Assembly: GCF_028435365.1 (NCBI RefSeq)
Contig: NZ_JAGTJJ010000003.1
Span: 1-64,000 of the forward strand
Reading direction: 5' to 3'
Source: Polyangium jinanense
GTDB lineage: Bacteria; Myxococcota; Polyangia; Polyangiales; Polyangiaceae
DNA: 64,000 nt
Shown in pieces: positions 9,689-17,668 of the stretch. Positions within the stretch are counted from its first letter, which is position 1, and every line of letters starts with the position of its first letter. The position numbers and the translations under genes are program-made. Under the pieces are notes generated by a model. That model did no database searches. It was not told where the DNA came from and worked only from the letters and a program-made list of their open reading frames with translations.

Positions 9689-9919
9689 ATGGCGACGAGC
9701 GTGCTGGATGACGACAATTCGAACTTTATCGTGGTCGTGAACCACGAGGAGCAGTACTCGATATGGCCCGTCGAGCGTGAGATCCCTGCCGGGTGGCGCG
9801 CCGTGGGCAAGACGGGCAAGAAGAGCGAGTGCCTCGAATACATCGAGCAAGTCTGGACGGACATGCGCCCGCTCAGCTTGAGGAAGCAGATGGAGGCCGC
9901 CGCCGACAAATCGAGCTGA
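9689..9919 (+). CDS. MbtH-like protein
   Basis: 76 aa, the usual length. It carries the family pattern: [10 protein letters not shown] near residue 18, then P-GWR-VG, then CLEYIE-VWTDMRP-SLR. MbtH-like proteins bind NRPS adenylation domains and are often needed for their solubility or activity. It stands alone on the plus strand between the exporter operon and the carrier-protein operon. Its presence supports assigning the flanking genes to the same biosynthetic cluster and suggests that at least one adenylation domain of the line is MbtH-dependent. Confidence 0.97.
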   Translation: MATSVLDDDNSNFIVVVNHEEQYSIWPVEREIPAGWRAVGKTGKKSECLEYIEQVWTDMRPLSLRKQMEAAADKSS

Positions 9920-9940
9920 CGCCGCCTGGGCGAGCCATGC

Positions 9941-10936
9941 TCACGATCCCGAGGCGTCGCGGTCGATGAAGTGCGTGACCTGCTCGGGCCAGCCACGTGG
10001 GTCCATTCCCTTTTGGCTCAGAAAACCGTAGACCCAGCGCTCGATGCCGAAGCCCATGCACGCCGTCTCCGCGGCCGTGCCGTCGTGGTGCCGGATGTCG
10101 TAGACCGACGCATAGAACTCCCGGTGCAGGTTGAACGAGGACGCAGCCACGTCCATGTCGCGGTGGGGAATCCGCAGCATCAGCTCGTATTTGACCTCCC
10201 CGAGCCGCTGGTAGACGATCTTGTTCGTGTTCTCGCTGAGGAAGAAGGGATCGTTGGCGAGCTCCAGTCGGGCCGTCAGATCCAGCGCCTCGCAGAGATC
10301 CATCGCCGCGTCCATGACCTCCTGGCGGAGCGCCTTCAGCCGGTCGAAGGCGCCCATGAACACGATATCGCGGACCTGGAAGTCCCACAGGCGAGCGAGC
10401 GCGTCGTAGGGGGTGGTCTCATGGCGGAAGACATGATTCTGCATGGTGACGCGCAGGACCTCGCCCTCCGGGATCCGCGCGCCGCGATGCTGACCATAAC
10501 AAGGAAGGCAGACGGCGGGCTTGAGCGCGTGCGTGACGGTCTGGACGCGCGCGCGTAGCTCCTCGACGAGCCGCCCCTCGTTTTCGTTCGCGGAGCGCGC
10601 CACGGACTCGATGATCGGTAGATCCTCGGGCAGGTGCGTGCAGAACGTGACGTGCTGCGGGAAATGGCCGAAGTAGCCGACCTCCTCGAGAATCCGCATG
10701 GGCAAAAGGACCGGATAGTGGCTCTCCTTCGCGTGAAAGCGGCGCGAGAGGCGGAGGAAGGTGCGTTCGAAGAATCGAAAGAGCGCGAGCACATCCCCGC
10801 GGAGGGCCACGAGTCCCGGGTCCAGCGCATGGACGTCAGGGGACGCCATGAGCGCGTCGTCGCCGTCGAGGCCGATCACGCGGGACGCGGTGCATTCACG
10901 AAGGATCTTCGTCCGGTACGCGCGCGGCTTGTTCAT
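9941..10936 (-). CDS. Seryl-tRNA-synthetase-like amino acid:[carrier protein] ligase
   Basis: 331 aa. The fold is a class II synthetase core, but the N-terminal coiled-coil arm with which true seryl-tRNA synthetases grip tRNA is absent. Visible features are CLPC at Cys143/Cys146, a motif-2-like FRHE, and a motif 3 with Cys293 (ETACMGFGIERW). Cys-Glu-Cys zinc binding and loss of the arm are hallmarks of amino acid:carrier-protein ligases, which adenylate a small amino acid and load it on a free carrier protein. ATG 10936 overlaps the stop of the acyl-CoA dehydrogenase gene (ATGA). As last gene of a four-gene operon with a carrier protein and two dehydrogenases, it most likely loads L-serine for aminomalonyl-ACP synthesis (ZmaJ-like role). 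Glycine or alanine, used by some relatives, cannot be excluded. Confidence 0.9.
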   Translation of the reverse strand: MNKPRAYRTKILRECTASRVIGLDGDDALMASPDVHALDPGLVALRGDVLALFRFFERTFLRLSRRFHAKESHYPVLLPMRILEEVGYFGHFPQHVTFCTHLPEDLPIIESVARSANENEGRLVEELRARVQTVTHALKPAVCLPCYGQHRGARIPEGEVLRVTMQNHVFRHETTPYDALARLWDFQVRDIVFMGAFDRLKALRQEVMDAAMDLCEALDLTARLELANDPFFLSENTNKIVYQRLGEVKYELMLRIPHRDMDVAASSFNLHREFYASVYDIRHHDGTAAETACMGFGIERWVYGFLSQKGMDPRGWPEQVTHFIDRDASGS

Positions 10937-12081
10937 GCGCTCCTCGATGCAGCTGCGTCGGCAGAGCCGAGCTTCGCGATCATGATCTCCAGCATCTGGG
11001 TGCTCCCCTCGATGATCTCCATGATACGCGCGTCCCGGAGGTACCGCTGGATGGGGTATTCGCTGCCGCAGCCGTTCGCGCCGTGGATCTGGAGGGCCTG
11101 GTTCGCCACCTCGTTCAGGACGGTGGACGCCTGGTACTTGGCGATCATCGCCTCGTACGACGCGGTATGCAGGCGCTCCGCGCGGGCGTGGCCGGCTCGC
11201 CAGCAGAGCATGCGCGCGCTCTGGACGCCGACGATCATCCGCGTGAGCAGCCGCTGGATGAGCTGAAAGTCCTTGAGCGGCGCGCCGAACTGCTTTCGCT
11301 GGTCGGTGTACGCGAGGCTCGCGTCGAGGCAAGCCTGGGCCTGGCCGACGCAGGACCACGCGAGGTTGTACCGCCCATTGTCGAGGCCCGCGCTCATCAC
11401 GTGGGAGATGCCGAAGCCCTGCGTGCCGATCCGATGCGCCTTCGGGACGCGGCATCGATCGAGCACGAGCCTCGCCAGCATGTAGCCCCGGCAGCCGAGA
11501 ATGCCTTGAATGGGCGTCCTGGAGAACCCCTCGGCGTTGGCCGGCACGAGGAACGCCGTGGGCGCGTCGCCCACGCGCGCGAAGAGGACGAACACGTCCG
11601 CGATGGCTCCGCAGGTGATCCATTGCTTGGTGCCGGTGAGCAGGTAATCGTCGCCGTCCACCTCCGCCGTGGTCTCGACGAGGGCGTCGCTCCCGACGTT
11701 CGGCTCGGTCAGCGCGAAGGCGGCAAGCAGCTCGCCTCGGGTGAACCGAGGGAGCCACGCTTGCTTTTGCGCCGCCGTGCCCCAGCGCGCGAGCGCGGAC
11801 GTCGCCATGTGGTGGACGTTCACGAGCCCCTGGATCGAGGCGCTCTCGTATCCGAGCGCCTCGTGCATCAAGCCGCGCACGATGGGATCGGCGTGGCGCC
11901 CGCCGAACTCCTCGGGCAGGCCGCTCGCAAGATATCCCTCGCGCGCGAGCGCCTCGACCACCGACCTCGGGATCCGCTCCTCGCGATCGACGAGCTCCGC
12001 GTGCGGCGCGACCTCCTCCTTGGCGAAGCGCTGGAACGTACGGCGCGCGAGCTCTTGCGCCTCGGAGAGCGCGATCTTCAC
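10933..12081 (-). CDS. Acyl-CoA/acyl-ACP dehydrogenase (FkbI/ZmaI-type)
   Basis: 382 aa, full length for the flavin-dependent acyl-CoA dehydrogenase family. Family sequences include FALTEPNVGSDA and TGTKQWITCG in the FAD/substrate region, the helix RKQFGAPLKDFQ, and a C-terminal IMEIIEGSTQM that contains the usual catalytic Glu. Start is GTG 12081, overlapping the stop of the carrier-protein gene (GTGA). In extender-unit pathways this class oxidises a carrier-bound aldehyde or hydroxy intermediate instead of a fatty acid. Here I infer it catalyses the second oxidation of carrier-bound serine on the way to aminomalonyl-ACP. Confidence 0.93.
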   Translation of the reverse strand: MKIALSEAQELARRTFQRFAKEEVAPHAELVDREERIPRSVVEALAREGYLASGLPEEFGGRHADPIVRGLMHEALGYESASIQGLVNVHHMATSALARWGTAAQKQAWLPRFTRGELLAAFALTEPNVGSDALVETTAEVDGDDYLLTGTKQWITCGAIADVFVLFARVGDAPTAFLVPANAEGFSRTPIQGILGCRGYMLARLVLDRCRVPKAHRIGTQGFGISHVMSAGLDNGRYNLAWSCVGQAQACLDASLAYTDQRKQFGAPLKDFQLIQRLLTRMIVGVQSARMLCWRAGHARAERLHTASYEAMIAKYQASTVLNEVANQALQIHGANGCGSEYPIQRYLRDARIMEIIEGSTQMLEIMIAKLGSADAAASRSA

Positions 12082-12353
12082 GCGCCCTCCGCGTTTGCCC
12101 GGGGCCCGTCGCCCGACGATTTGCGCTCCACGAGCGCGGCGATCGCGTCGATGCTGCGGAAGTTGTCCATCTCGAGGTCGTCGGGCCCGATCTCGACCTC
12201 GAAGCGCTTCTCGATGAACTCGACGAGCTGCATGGCGAACATGGAGTTCACGAGCCCCATCGTGAAGATATCGTCGCTGTCCTTCACGTCCACGCCCCGG
12301 ACGTGCCGCGAGAGGAACGCCTTCACATCAACCTTGATCGTGCTTTGCGACAT
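12078..12353 (-). CDS. Free-standing acyl carrier protein (FkbJ/ZmaH-type)
   Basis: 91 aa. The phosphopantetheine Ser is Ser37 in GLVNSMFA; NS instead of the common DS is typical of carrier proteins dedicated to methoxymalonyl, hydroxymalonyl or aminomalonyl units. The frame is open 19 codons further upstream, but the ATG at 12353 is preceded by AAGGAG with a 9-base spacer, so I chose it. It lies between two dehydrogenase genes in a tight operon: 49 bases after the upstream gene and a GTGA overlap with the downstream one. It should carry the extender unit while it is built and hand it to a PKS acyltransferase encoded outside the window. Confidence 0.92.
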   Translation of the reverse strand: MSQSTIKVDVKAFLSRHVRGVDVKDSDDIFTMGLVNSMFAMQLVEFIEKRFEVEIGPDDLEMDNFRSIDAIAALVERKSSGDGPRANAEGA

Positions 12354-12402
12354 GTACTTGTGCTCCTTATGAATAAGCGTTTGCGTGGCCAGGATCCCGG
12401 CC

Positions 12403-13278
12403 TCAGACATCGTATTGGTAGAAGCCGCGGCCGCTCTTGCGGCCGAGCAGCCCTTGATCGACCATCTGCTGGAAGAGGGGGCAGGGGCGGTATTTGTCGT
12501 CCTTGAACTCTCGGTGCAGCACCTCGATGGAGTAAAGGACGGTATCGACCCCGATCAGATCCGCGGTCGCCAGCGGGCCCATCCGGTGGTTGAAGCAGGT
12601 CTGGAAGAGGCGATCGATGTCCTCAGCCGAGGCGACGCCCTCGTGGAGCAGGAACACCGCCTCGTTGACGGTCAGCATCATGACGCGGTTCGTGACGAAG
12701 CCGGGCGAGTCCTTGACGACGATGCATTGCCTCCGCATCTGCGTGGTGAGCTGCTTGGCGGCGCCGAGGGTGTCCTCGGCCGTGGCCTCGCCGCGGATGA
12801 CCTCGATCATCGGCATGAGCGGGACGGGGTTCATGAAATGCATGCCGACGATGCGCCCCGGCTTCGAATAAAGGGCGGCGAAGCGCGCCATCGGGATGGC
12901 CGAGGTGTTGACGGCGACCGGCACGGGGGGCATGTCGAGCTGGTCGAGACGAGCGTGCAGCTCCTGCTTGATTTCCCATTTCTCGGTCACGTTCTCGACG
13001 ATGAAATCCGCCGCGCGGAGGGGCGCGAGCTCCGTCGTGGTCTCGATCCGGCCGAGCGTCTCCGCGTCGTTCGCGTCCGGGCCTGTCGGCGCCCCCGAGG
13101 AGCGCGCCTGCAGGAGGCGGTACATGCGCAGGTTCTTCCGGATGTTCTGGCGGGCCTTCCGTAGCTGCTCCTCGCTCACGTCGTTGAGGATCACCCGGTG
13201 CCCGCTCTCGGCGAGGGCATGGGCGACACCCGTGCCCATGACGCCAGCACCCAGGACACCAATCGTCTTCATTTGCAT
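12403..13278 (-). CDS. 3-hydroxyacyl-CoA dehydrogenase family protein (FkbK/ZmaG-type)
   Basis: 291 aa, NAD(P)-dependent. GVLGAGVMGTGVA near residue 7 is the Rossmann dinucleotide site, and the chain continues with PVAVNTSAI and FMNPVPLMP as in 3-hydroxybutyryl-CoA dehydrogenases. The open frame extends 62 codons further, but that part is low-complexity; the ATG at 13278 has GGAGGAGG just upstream (another in-frame ATG follows two codons later). First gene of the four-gene operon. In the zwittermicin scheme the matching enzyme oxidises the carrier-bound hydroxyl (serine side chain) to an aldehyde, which the flavin dehydrogenase then takes to the acid. Confidence 0.93.
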   Translation of the reverse strand: MQMKTIGVLGAGVMGTGVAHALAESGHRVILNDVSEEQLRKARQNIRKNLRMYRLLQARSSGAPTGPDANDAETLGRIETTTELAPLRAADFIVENVTEKWEIKQELHARLDQLDMPPVPVAVNTSAIPMARFAALYSKPGRIVGMHFMNPVPLMPMIEVIRGEATAEDTLGAAKQLTTQMRRQCIVVKDSPGFVTNRVMMLTVNEAVFLLHEGVASAEDIDRLFQTCFNHRMGPLATADLIGVDTVLYSIEVLHREFKDDKYRPCPLFQQMVDQGLLGRKSGRGFYQYDV

Positions 13279-13384
13279 CGAGCCTCCTCCGGGAAACGTG
13301 CCAACCACGCCGCGAACTCTGCTCGCCTCCGCGGGCCGCTGCGTGGCAGCTCGCCTTGTGGGAGGGGAATCGAAGTGGAGCCCC

Positions 13385-13404
13385 CAGCGCTTCGGCGCTG
13401 TTTT
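13385..13404 (+). terminator. TTCG-loop hairpin followed by four T
   Basis: CAGCGC-TTCG-GCGCTG is a perfect 6-bp stem with a stable TTCG loop, followed on the plus strand by TTTT. It could stop plus-strand transcription, but no plus-strand gene ends nearby. On the minus strand it would lie about 110 bases ahead of the dehydrogenase start, so it may instead be a leader hairpin of that operon. Confidence 0.35.
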
Positions 13405-13790
13405 GTATATGAGACTACGGTTCGAGTCCAGAGGAAAATGAGGCGGTCTTCGGTGGAACCTCACGGTCGCATGCGGCGAGGGCGCGAGGAGAGAACCGGG
13501 GGTGCGGGGGTTGGAATGACAATCGCGTCGAGGTACCTCTGCACCTCTTGTGATGCGCAGTGAATGAACCTTTCGCGACGATCAGAAGCAGGATGGGGGC
13601 GGCTTTGTAGGCTTTGACGCTCGAATCGTATCCCGTCCCCTCGAGCCCAGCGACGACCGACGCGCTGGCGGTCGCTTAGAAGATGCGAGCGTCGAGCTTC
13701 TGGCCGGACGACGACGACCGCTCCTTGGAGACCGTCGCGAACAAGCTTCGCCATGCCGAACAATCTCTATCGTACCCGTCGTTTTTTGGG

Positions 13791-14100
13791 TCACCCGACT
13801 TCGTGGGCGGTGGGCTCGGAGCGCTCCTCTTTCAAGCACACGAGACTGGTGCCTCTCCGATCCACGCCCACGTCGTTGATCTGTTCCGTTGCGCGGTAGA
13901 CCAGCCGCCGGTTCATCCCCTGCAGCACGTAGAGCTCGCGCACGCCGCCGTCCTCGGTCGCCCCCACGTGGTCGCCTACATGGTGCACGGAGCCCGACGA
14001 GCGCCGTCGCGGACACTTGCTCGAGCCCCCAGTGCCCGCCGGTGCCGTCCGTGGTCACGAGAGCCGGGCGAGAGTTCGTCTGGACGAACCGAGAGGGTTG
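13791..14100 (-). pseudogene. Probable decayed gene fragment, function unknown
   Basis: On the minus strand 13791-13988 encodes a 65-codon stretch (GTG start possible) with the GC-rich third positions typical of this genome, ending in TGA. Just upstream, bases ~14100-13990 show similar coding character in a different frame (for example HWGLEQVSATALVGL), so a single frameshift would join the two into about 100 residues. No start with a ribosome site and no upstream continuation is visible. The text (ELYVLQGMNRRLVYRA) vaguely resembles repeat-type surface proteins, but I do not recognise a family. It reads best as the remnant of a gene. Confidence 0.35.
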
Positions 14101-14315
14101 AAAAAAACGACCGGCAGGTTCGACGGCCGAGCATTCGCCCCTTGAGTTTGACCGCGGAGGGGTGTACGAGGCAAACAGGCCTGGAGGCAGACCCGAGAGG
14201 AGTACGATCATGGCGACGTCCCGCCGGAAACCGTTCATCTTCTGGACCCGTGGTCAAACCCGCGGTTTTTCCTTCGGCCTGCGGCGAACCTCGGTGCTTC
14301 GTCGGGGAGGACCGC

Positions 14316-16055
14316 ATGCGACCGCTTGACGTCCCGATCGGGGTCTCGGACTTCAGGGCGCTGCGCGAGGGGGGCCGGTACTACGTCGACAAGACGGAGT
14401 TGATCTGTGACGTCCTCCGGGCGCCGCCGCAGGTGCTTTTGTTTCCTCGGCCGAGGCGGTTCGGCAAGTCGCTCAACCTGTCGATGCTCAAGTACTTCCT
14501 CGAACGGAGCCCGGAGGACCGGCGGCCGTTGTTCGAGGGGCTCGCGGTCATGCGGGATTCGGACGCCCTCGCGCATTTCCAGCAGTACCCGGTCATCTAC
14601 ACGCGCCTCGGCACCGTGTGGGCCCGTGATCGCGAGGAGGCGCGGCAGACGCTCCGCGAGGAGGCCCGGCGGATCTACGAGGCGCATTCCTATCTCCTGA
14701 CCGAGGACGCGCTCACGCCGCACGAGCGCGCGCGTTTCCTGGAGATTTTCGAGCGTCGCGCGGACGAGGCCCTTCTGTGCTCGGCGCTGGAGGATTTGTC
14801 ACGGTACCTGCACCGGTATCATCGCAAGCGTGTGGTCATCCTCGTGGACGAATACGACGCGCCGCTGCACCTGTCCCAGATGCACAGATCGTTCGTCGAT
14901 ACGGTGGAGCTGATTCGAAAGTTCCTTCATTCGGGGATCAAGGACAATCCCCACCTGTTCAAAGGCGTCCTGACGGGCATCCTTCGGGTCTCCAACGAAA
15001 GCATCTTCTCGGGCCTCAACAACGTCGTGACGTATTCGATCCTCTGTTCGGAATGCGCGACGTCGTTCGGGTTTACCGAGGAGGAGACGACGAAGATCCT
15101 TCGCGACGCCGGAACGTATGATCAGATCGAACAGGTGCGCCAGTGGTATCAGGGGTATCTGTTTGGCGGGCAGTCGATCTTCAATCCATGGTCCGTGCTG
15201 AATTTCGTGCGCCAGAAGGACGTGCGGTTCCTCGACTACTGGGCGAGGGAGAGCCCGAACGACATCTCCGAAGAGCTGATCGTCCGGTGGTTCTCCGAAT
15301 GTTACGAGGACTTCGAGAAGCTGCTGCGCGAAGAAGCCATCGAGAAACCCATCCAGGACCATATCGCGCTGCGGGACGCGACGAACCACCAAGAAACGGT
15401 GTGGAGTATCCTGGCGATGGCCGGCTACCTGCGGGCCGAGGTGATCGCGCAGCGCGAGGAAGACCAAGATGGCGAGCCCCTCTGCAAGCTCTCGTTCCCA
15501 AACCGAGAGGTCAAGGGGAGGTTCACGCGCATCTTCAAGCGGTGGATGGATGCGGGCATCAGTGGTAACCGGGGGCTTGATCAGCTCGCGCTCTCCCTCT
15601 TCGAGGGGAACGCGGAGCGGCTCGCCATTGTCTTGGAGGGCTTCCTGATCAGGTTTTCGAACCACGATCGCGCCCTCAAAGACATCGAAGCGCACTATCA
15701 CATCTTCCTGATGACATTGCTCCTCCCGCTGGAAGAGCGGAGTTTCGAGGTGAGATCGAACCGCGAATCGGGGCACGGGCGATACGACGTGATGCTGACC
15801 CCGAAGAGGCCGGGTTTGCCTGGTGTGGTGATGGAGTTCAAGGTCCTGCCGGCGCGAGGCTCCAAGCTCCCCAGCAAGGAGAAGGTCGAAGCTACGCTGG
15901 AGACCGCGCTCTTGCAGATCGAGACGCTCGCGTATGCACAGGAGCTCTACGAGCGAGGCGCGAAGCCGATCCACGAGATCGCGGTCGTGTTCTCGGGCAA
16001 GCGCGCCTGGGTACGTTCGCGTCGTGCACCACCCAGGCGTTTGCCTTCACGGTAG
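14316..16055 (+). CDS. AAA-ATPase-like protein with C-terminal PD-(D/E)XK nuclease-like domain
   Basis: 579 aa. N-terminal AAA-ATPase_like domain: opening PIGVSDF and YYVDKTELI, Walker-A-like RRFGKS near residue 48, Walker B ILVDEYDAPL near 175. The C-terminus has a PD-(D/E)XK-like core, with RYDVML near 489 and VMEFKV near 505, as in the DUF1703 family. The frame is open far upstream, but ATG 14316 follows GGGGAGG by five bases and is where similarity to the family begins. The family is abundant in variable regions and its function is unknown; a DNA-related or defence role has been suggested from the nuclease fold. It sits alone at the border of the biosynthetic cluster, beside a decayed gene, consistent with an insertion hot spot. 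Confidence 0.88.
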   Translation: MRPLDVPIGVSDFRALREGGRYYVDKTELICDVLRAPPQVLLFPRPRRFGKSLNLSMLKYFLERSPEDRRPLFEGLAVMRDSDALAHFQQYPVIYTRLGTVWARDREEARQTLREEARRIYEAHSYLLTEDALTPHERARFLEIFERRADEALLCSALEDLSRYLHRYHRKRVVILVDEYDAPLHLSQMHRSFVDTVELIRKFLHSGIKDNPHLFKGVLTGILRVSNESIFSGLNNVVTYSILCSECATSFGFTEEETTKILRDAGTYDQIEQVRQWYQGYLFGGQSIFNPWSVLNFVRQKDVRFLDYWARESPNDISEELIVRWFSECYEDFEKLLREEAIEKPIQDHIALRDATNHQETVWSILAMAGYLRAEVIAQREEDQDGEPLCKLSFPNREVKGRFTRIFKRWMDAGISGNRGLDQLALSLFEGNAERLAIVLEGFLIRFSNHDRALKDIEAHYHIFLMTLLLPLEERSFEVRSNRESGHGRYDVMLTPKRPGLPGVVMEFKVLPARGSKLPSKEKVEATLETALLQIETLAYAQELYERGAKPIHEIAVVFSGKRAWVRSRRAPPRRLPSR

Positions 16056-16066
16056 CAGCACATCTC

Positions 16067-16080
16067 CGGCTTTAAAGCCG
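16067..16080. other. 14-bp perfect palindrome CGGCTTTAAAGCCG
   Basis: Self-complementary over all 14 bases, 11 bases after the ATPase stop and 36 bases before the glutathione peroxidase ATG. It may be a protein-binding site for the peroxidase promoter or a weak transcription stop. Confidence 0.35.
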
Positions 16081-16116
16081 ATTGCACCTCGCTCCCGCCA
16101 CGAGTAATCCCACCTC

Positions 16117-16665
16117 ATGGCATCTTCTCTCGAACAGATCCCCGTCCACACCATCGATGGCCGTCCCTCCTCGCTTGGCGTGTACACCGGCAAGGTTCGC
16201 CTCGTCGTCAACGTCGCCTCGCGGTGCGGGCTCACGCCGCAGTACGAGGCGCTCGAAGCGCTTTATCGTAAGTACAAGGACCAGGGCCTCGAGGTCCTCG
16301 CCTTTCCCGCGAACGAGTTTGGCGCGCAGGAGCCTGGAACGAACGCCGAAATCCAGTCGTTCTGCTCCACCTCGTACGGCGTCACCTTCCCGCTCTTCTC
16401 CAAGATCGTCGTCAAGGGCGAGGGCCAGCACCCGCTCTACCGCGAGCTCACCTCGGCCAAGCCCGAGGCGCGCGCGCTCCCGGGCAGCGATTTCAGGGCG
16501 AGGCTCATCGGCTACGGCATCGACCCGGGCGCGCCGCACGAGATCCTCTGGAACTTCGAGAAATTCCTCATCGATCGCAACGGCCAGGTCGTCGACCGCT
16601 TCTCGCCCGACGTCCCGCCCGACGCCGAGCTCATCGTGTCTGCGATCGAGCGAGCGCTCGCGTAG
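16117..16665 (+). CDS. Glutathione peroxidase family thiol peroxidase
   Basis: 182 aa. The peroxidatic cysteine is Cys37 (SRCGLTPQY). The second family block reads FPANEFGAQEPG, where many members have Cys-Asn-Gln; the block near the end is WNFEKFLIDRNG. Cys83 (SFCSTSYGVTFP) sits where yeast Gpx3 has its resolving cysteine, so this is probably a thioredoxin-dependent two-cysteine enzyme that reduces peroxides in the cytoplasm. The ribosome site before the ATG is weak. The next gene, a dehydrogenase, starts 42 bases after the stop and may be co-transcribed. Confidence 0.93.
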   Translation: MASSLEQIPVHTIDGRPSSLGVYTGKVRLVVNVASRCGLTPQYEALEALYRKYKDQGLEVLAFPANEFGAQEPGTNAEIQSFCSTSYGVTFPLFSKIVVKGEGQHPLYRELTSAKPEARALPGSDFRARLIGYGIDPGAPHEILWNFEKFLIDRNGQVVDRFSPDVPPDAELIVSAIERALA

Positions 16666-16707
16666 GCGTGAAAGCAAAACCCTTCTCATCGTAGGAGACG
16701 GTTTGTC

Positions 16708-17562
16708 ATGACTCACCCCGCACTCACTCCGGGCGCTGTCGCCGTCGTCACGGGCGGCGCCTCTGGCATTGGGCTCGCTGCGGCGAAAAAGTTCGCGTCG
16801 CTCGGCCTTCGTGTCTGCATCGTCGACCTCGGCGCCGATCGCCTCGCACGGGCGCGTGAGGCGGTCGTGGCGGTGGCGAAGGGCGGCGACGCCGACGTGA
16901 TGACCTCCGAGACCGACGTCAGCCGCGTGGAGGCGCTCGTCGCGCTCGAAGACGCCGTCACCGCGCGGTTTGGCGGGACGAACGTTCTCATGAACAACGC
17001 CGGCATCGGGCCTCGAAGCACCGTGCTCGGACCTTGGGAGAGCTTTTCGCGGACGCTCGAGGTGAACCTCTATGGCGTCATTCACGGCACGCAGGTGTTC
17101 GTGCCCCGGATGCTCGAGCGAGGGCTTGCGGGCCTCGTGATCAACACCGGCTCCAAGCAAGGCATCACCACGCCGCCGGGCAACCCGGCGTACAACGTCT
17201 CCAAGGCCGGCGTGAAGGTTTTCACCGAGGCGCTCGAACACGAGCTTCGCAACACGCCAGGCTGTCAGATCCGGGCGCACTTGCTCATCCCAGGCTTCGT
17301 CTTCACCGAGCTTACCGCGTCCGGTCGGACCGAGAAGCCCGCGGGGGCGTGGACGCCGGAGCAGACGATCGACTTCATGATGGAGCGTCTTGGCCAGAAT
17401 GAGTTCTACATTCTGTGCCCGGACAACGAGGTGCCGCGCGAGCTCGACGAGCGCCGTATCCTCTGGGCGGCCGGCGATATCGTCGAGAACCGCCCGCCGC
17501 TCTCGCGGTGGCACCCCGACTTCGCCGAGGCATTCAAGACGTTCGCCTCGGCGAAGAAATAG
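16708..17562 (+). CDS. Short-chain dehydrogenase/reductase
   Basis: 284 aa, classical SDR. TGGASGIG near residue 12 binds the nucleotide, NNAG is near 92, and the catalytic set is Ser in NTGSKQG with YNVSKAG (Tyr and Lys). The start has AGGAG nine bases upstream. An Asp after the second beta strand (CIVDLGADR) favours NAD over NADP. The substrate is unknown; proximity to the peroxidase gives only a weak hint at stress metabolism or detoxification. The C-terminal extension (~60 residues beyond the core) is longer than in minimal SDRs. Confidence 0.92.
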   Translation: MTHPALTPGAVAVVTGGASGIGLAAAKKFASLGLRVCIVDLGADRLARAREAVVAVAKGGDADVMTSETDVSRVEALVALEDAVTARFGGTNVLMNNAGIGPRSTVLGPWESFSRTLEVNLYGVIHGTQVFVPRMLERGLAGLVINTGSKQGITTPPGNPAYNVSKAGVKVFTEALEHELRNTPGCQIRAHLLIPGFVFTELTASGRTEKPAGAWTPEQTIDFMMERLGQNEFYILCPDNEVPRELDERRILWAAGDIVENRPPLSRWHPDFAEAFKTFASAKK

Positions 17563-17596
17563 CACGGTGTCGTCGAGCGCGATCGCTCGTCGAACC

Positions 17597-17626
17597 TTGA
17601 CGGCAACTTCACCTACACCGTAACCT
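17597..17626 (+). promoter_or_regulatory. Candidate sigma-70-like promoter for the PAS-STAS gene
   Basis: TTGACG at 17597-17602 and TAACCT at 17621-17626, spaced 18 bases, stand 43 bases before the chosen start. Two small inverted repeats overlap or follow: CCGTAACCTTACGG (17618-17631) and GATGC-AAC-GCATC (17631-17643). Confidence 0.35.
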
Positions 17627-17668
17627 TACGGATGCAACGCATCGGTGTTCGGGTTTCGGGGGGCTGAC

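Larger units (their letters stand above)
13279..14315. other. 1-kb region without an intact gene at the cluster edge
   Basis: Between the biosynthetic operon and the AAA-ATPase gene no frame gives a convincing full protein. The region contains the likely promoter and leader of the carrier-protein operon near its left end (AT-rich TTTTGTATATGAG near 13401), a short hairpin at 13385-13400, and a probable decayed gene on the minus strand around 13790-14100. Base composition remains high in GC. Confidence 0.6.

Noticed and set aside
9941..10936. Housekeeping seryl-tRNA synthetase
   Set aside because: No N-terminal tRNA-binding coiled coil, only 331 aa, and located inside a carrier-protein operon.
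9941..11758. 605-codon frame extending the synthetase-like gene upstream
   Set aside because: The first ~270 codons overlap the acyl-CoA dehydrogenase in another frame and show no protein-like sequence; the real start is ATG 10936.
9941..13278. Methoxymalonyl-ACP pathway
   Set aside because: The dehydrogenases and carrier protein would fit, but the FkbH-type glyceryl transferase and the O-methyltransferase are missing and a serine-ligase-type enzyme is present instead.
13683..14315. 211-codon N-terminal extension of the AAA-ATPase
   Set aside because: No coding character or domain in this part, while a strong GGGGAGG stands right before ATG 14316 where the family begins.
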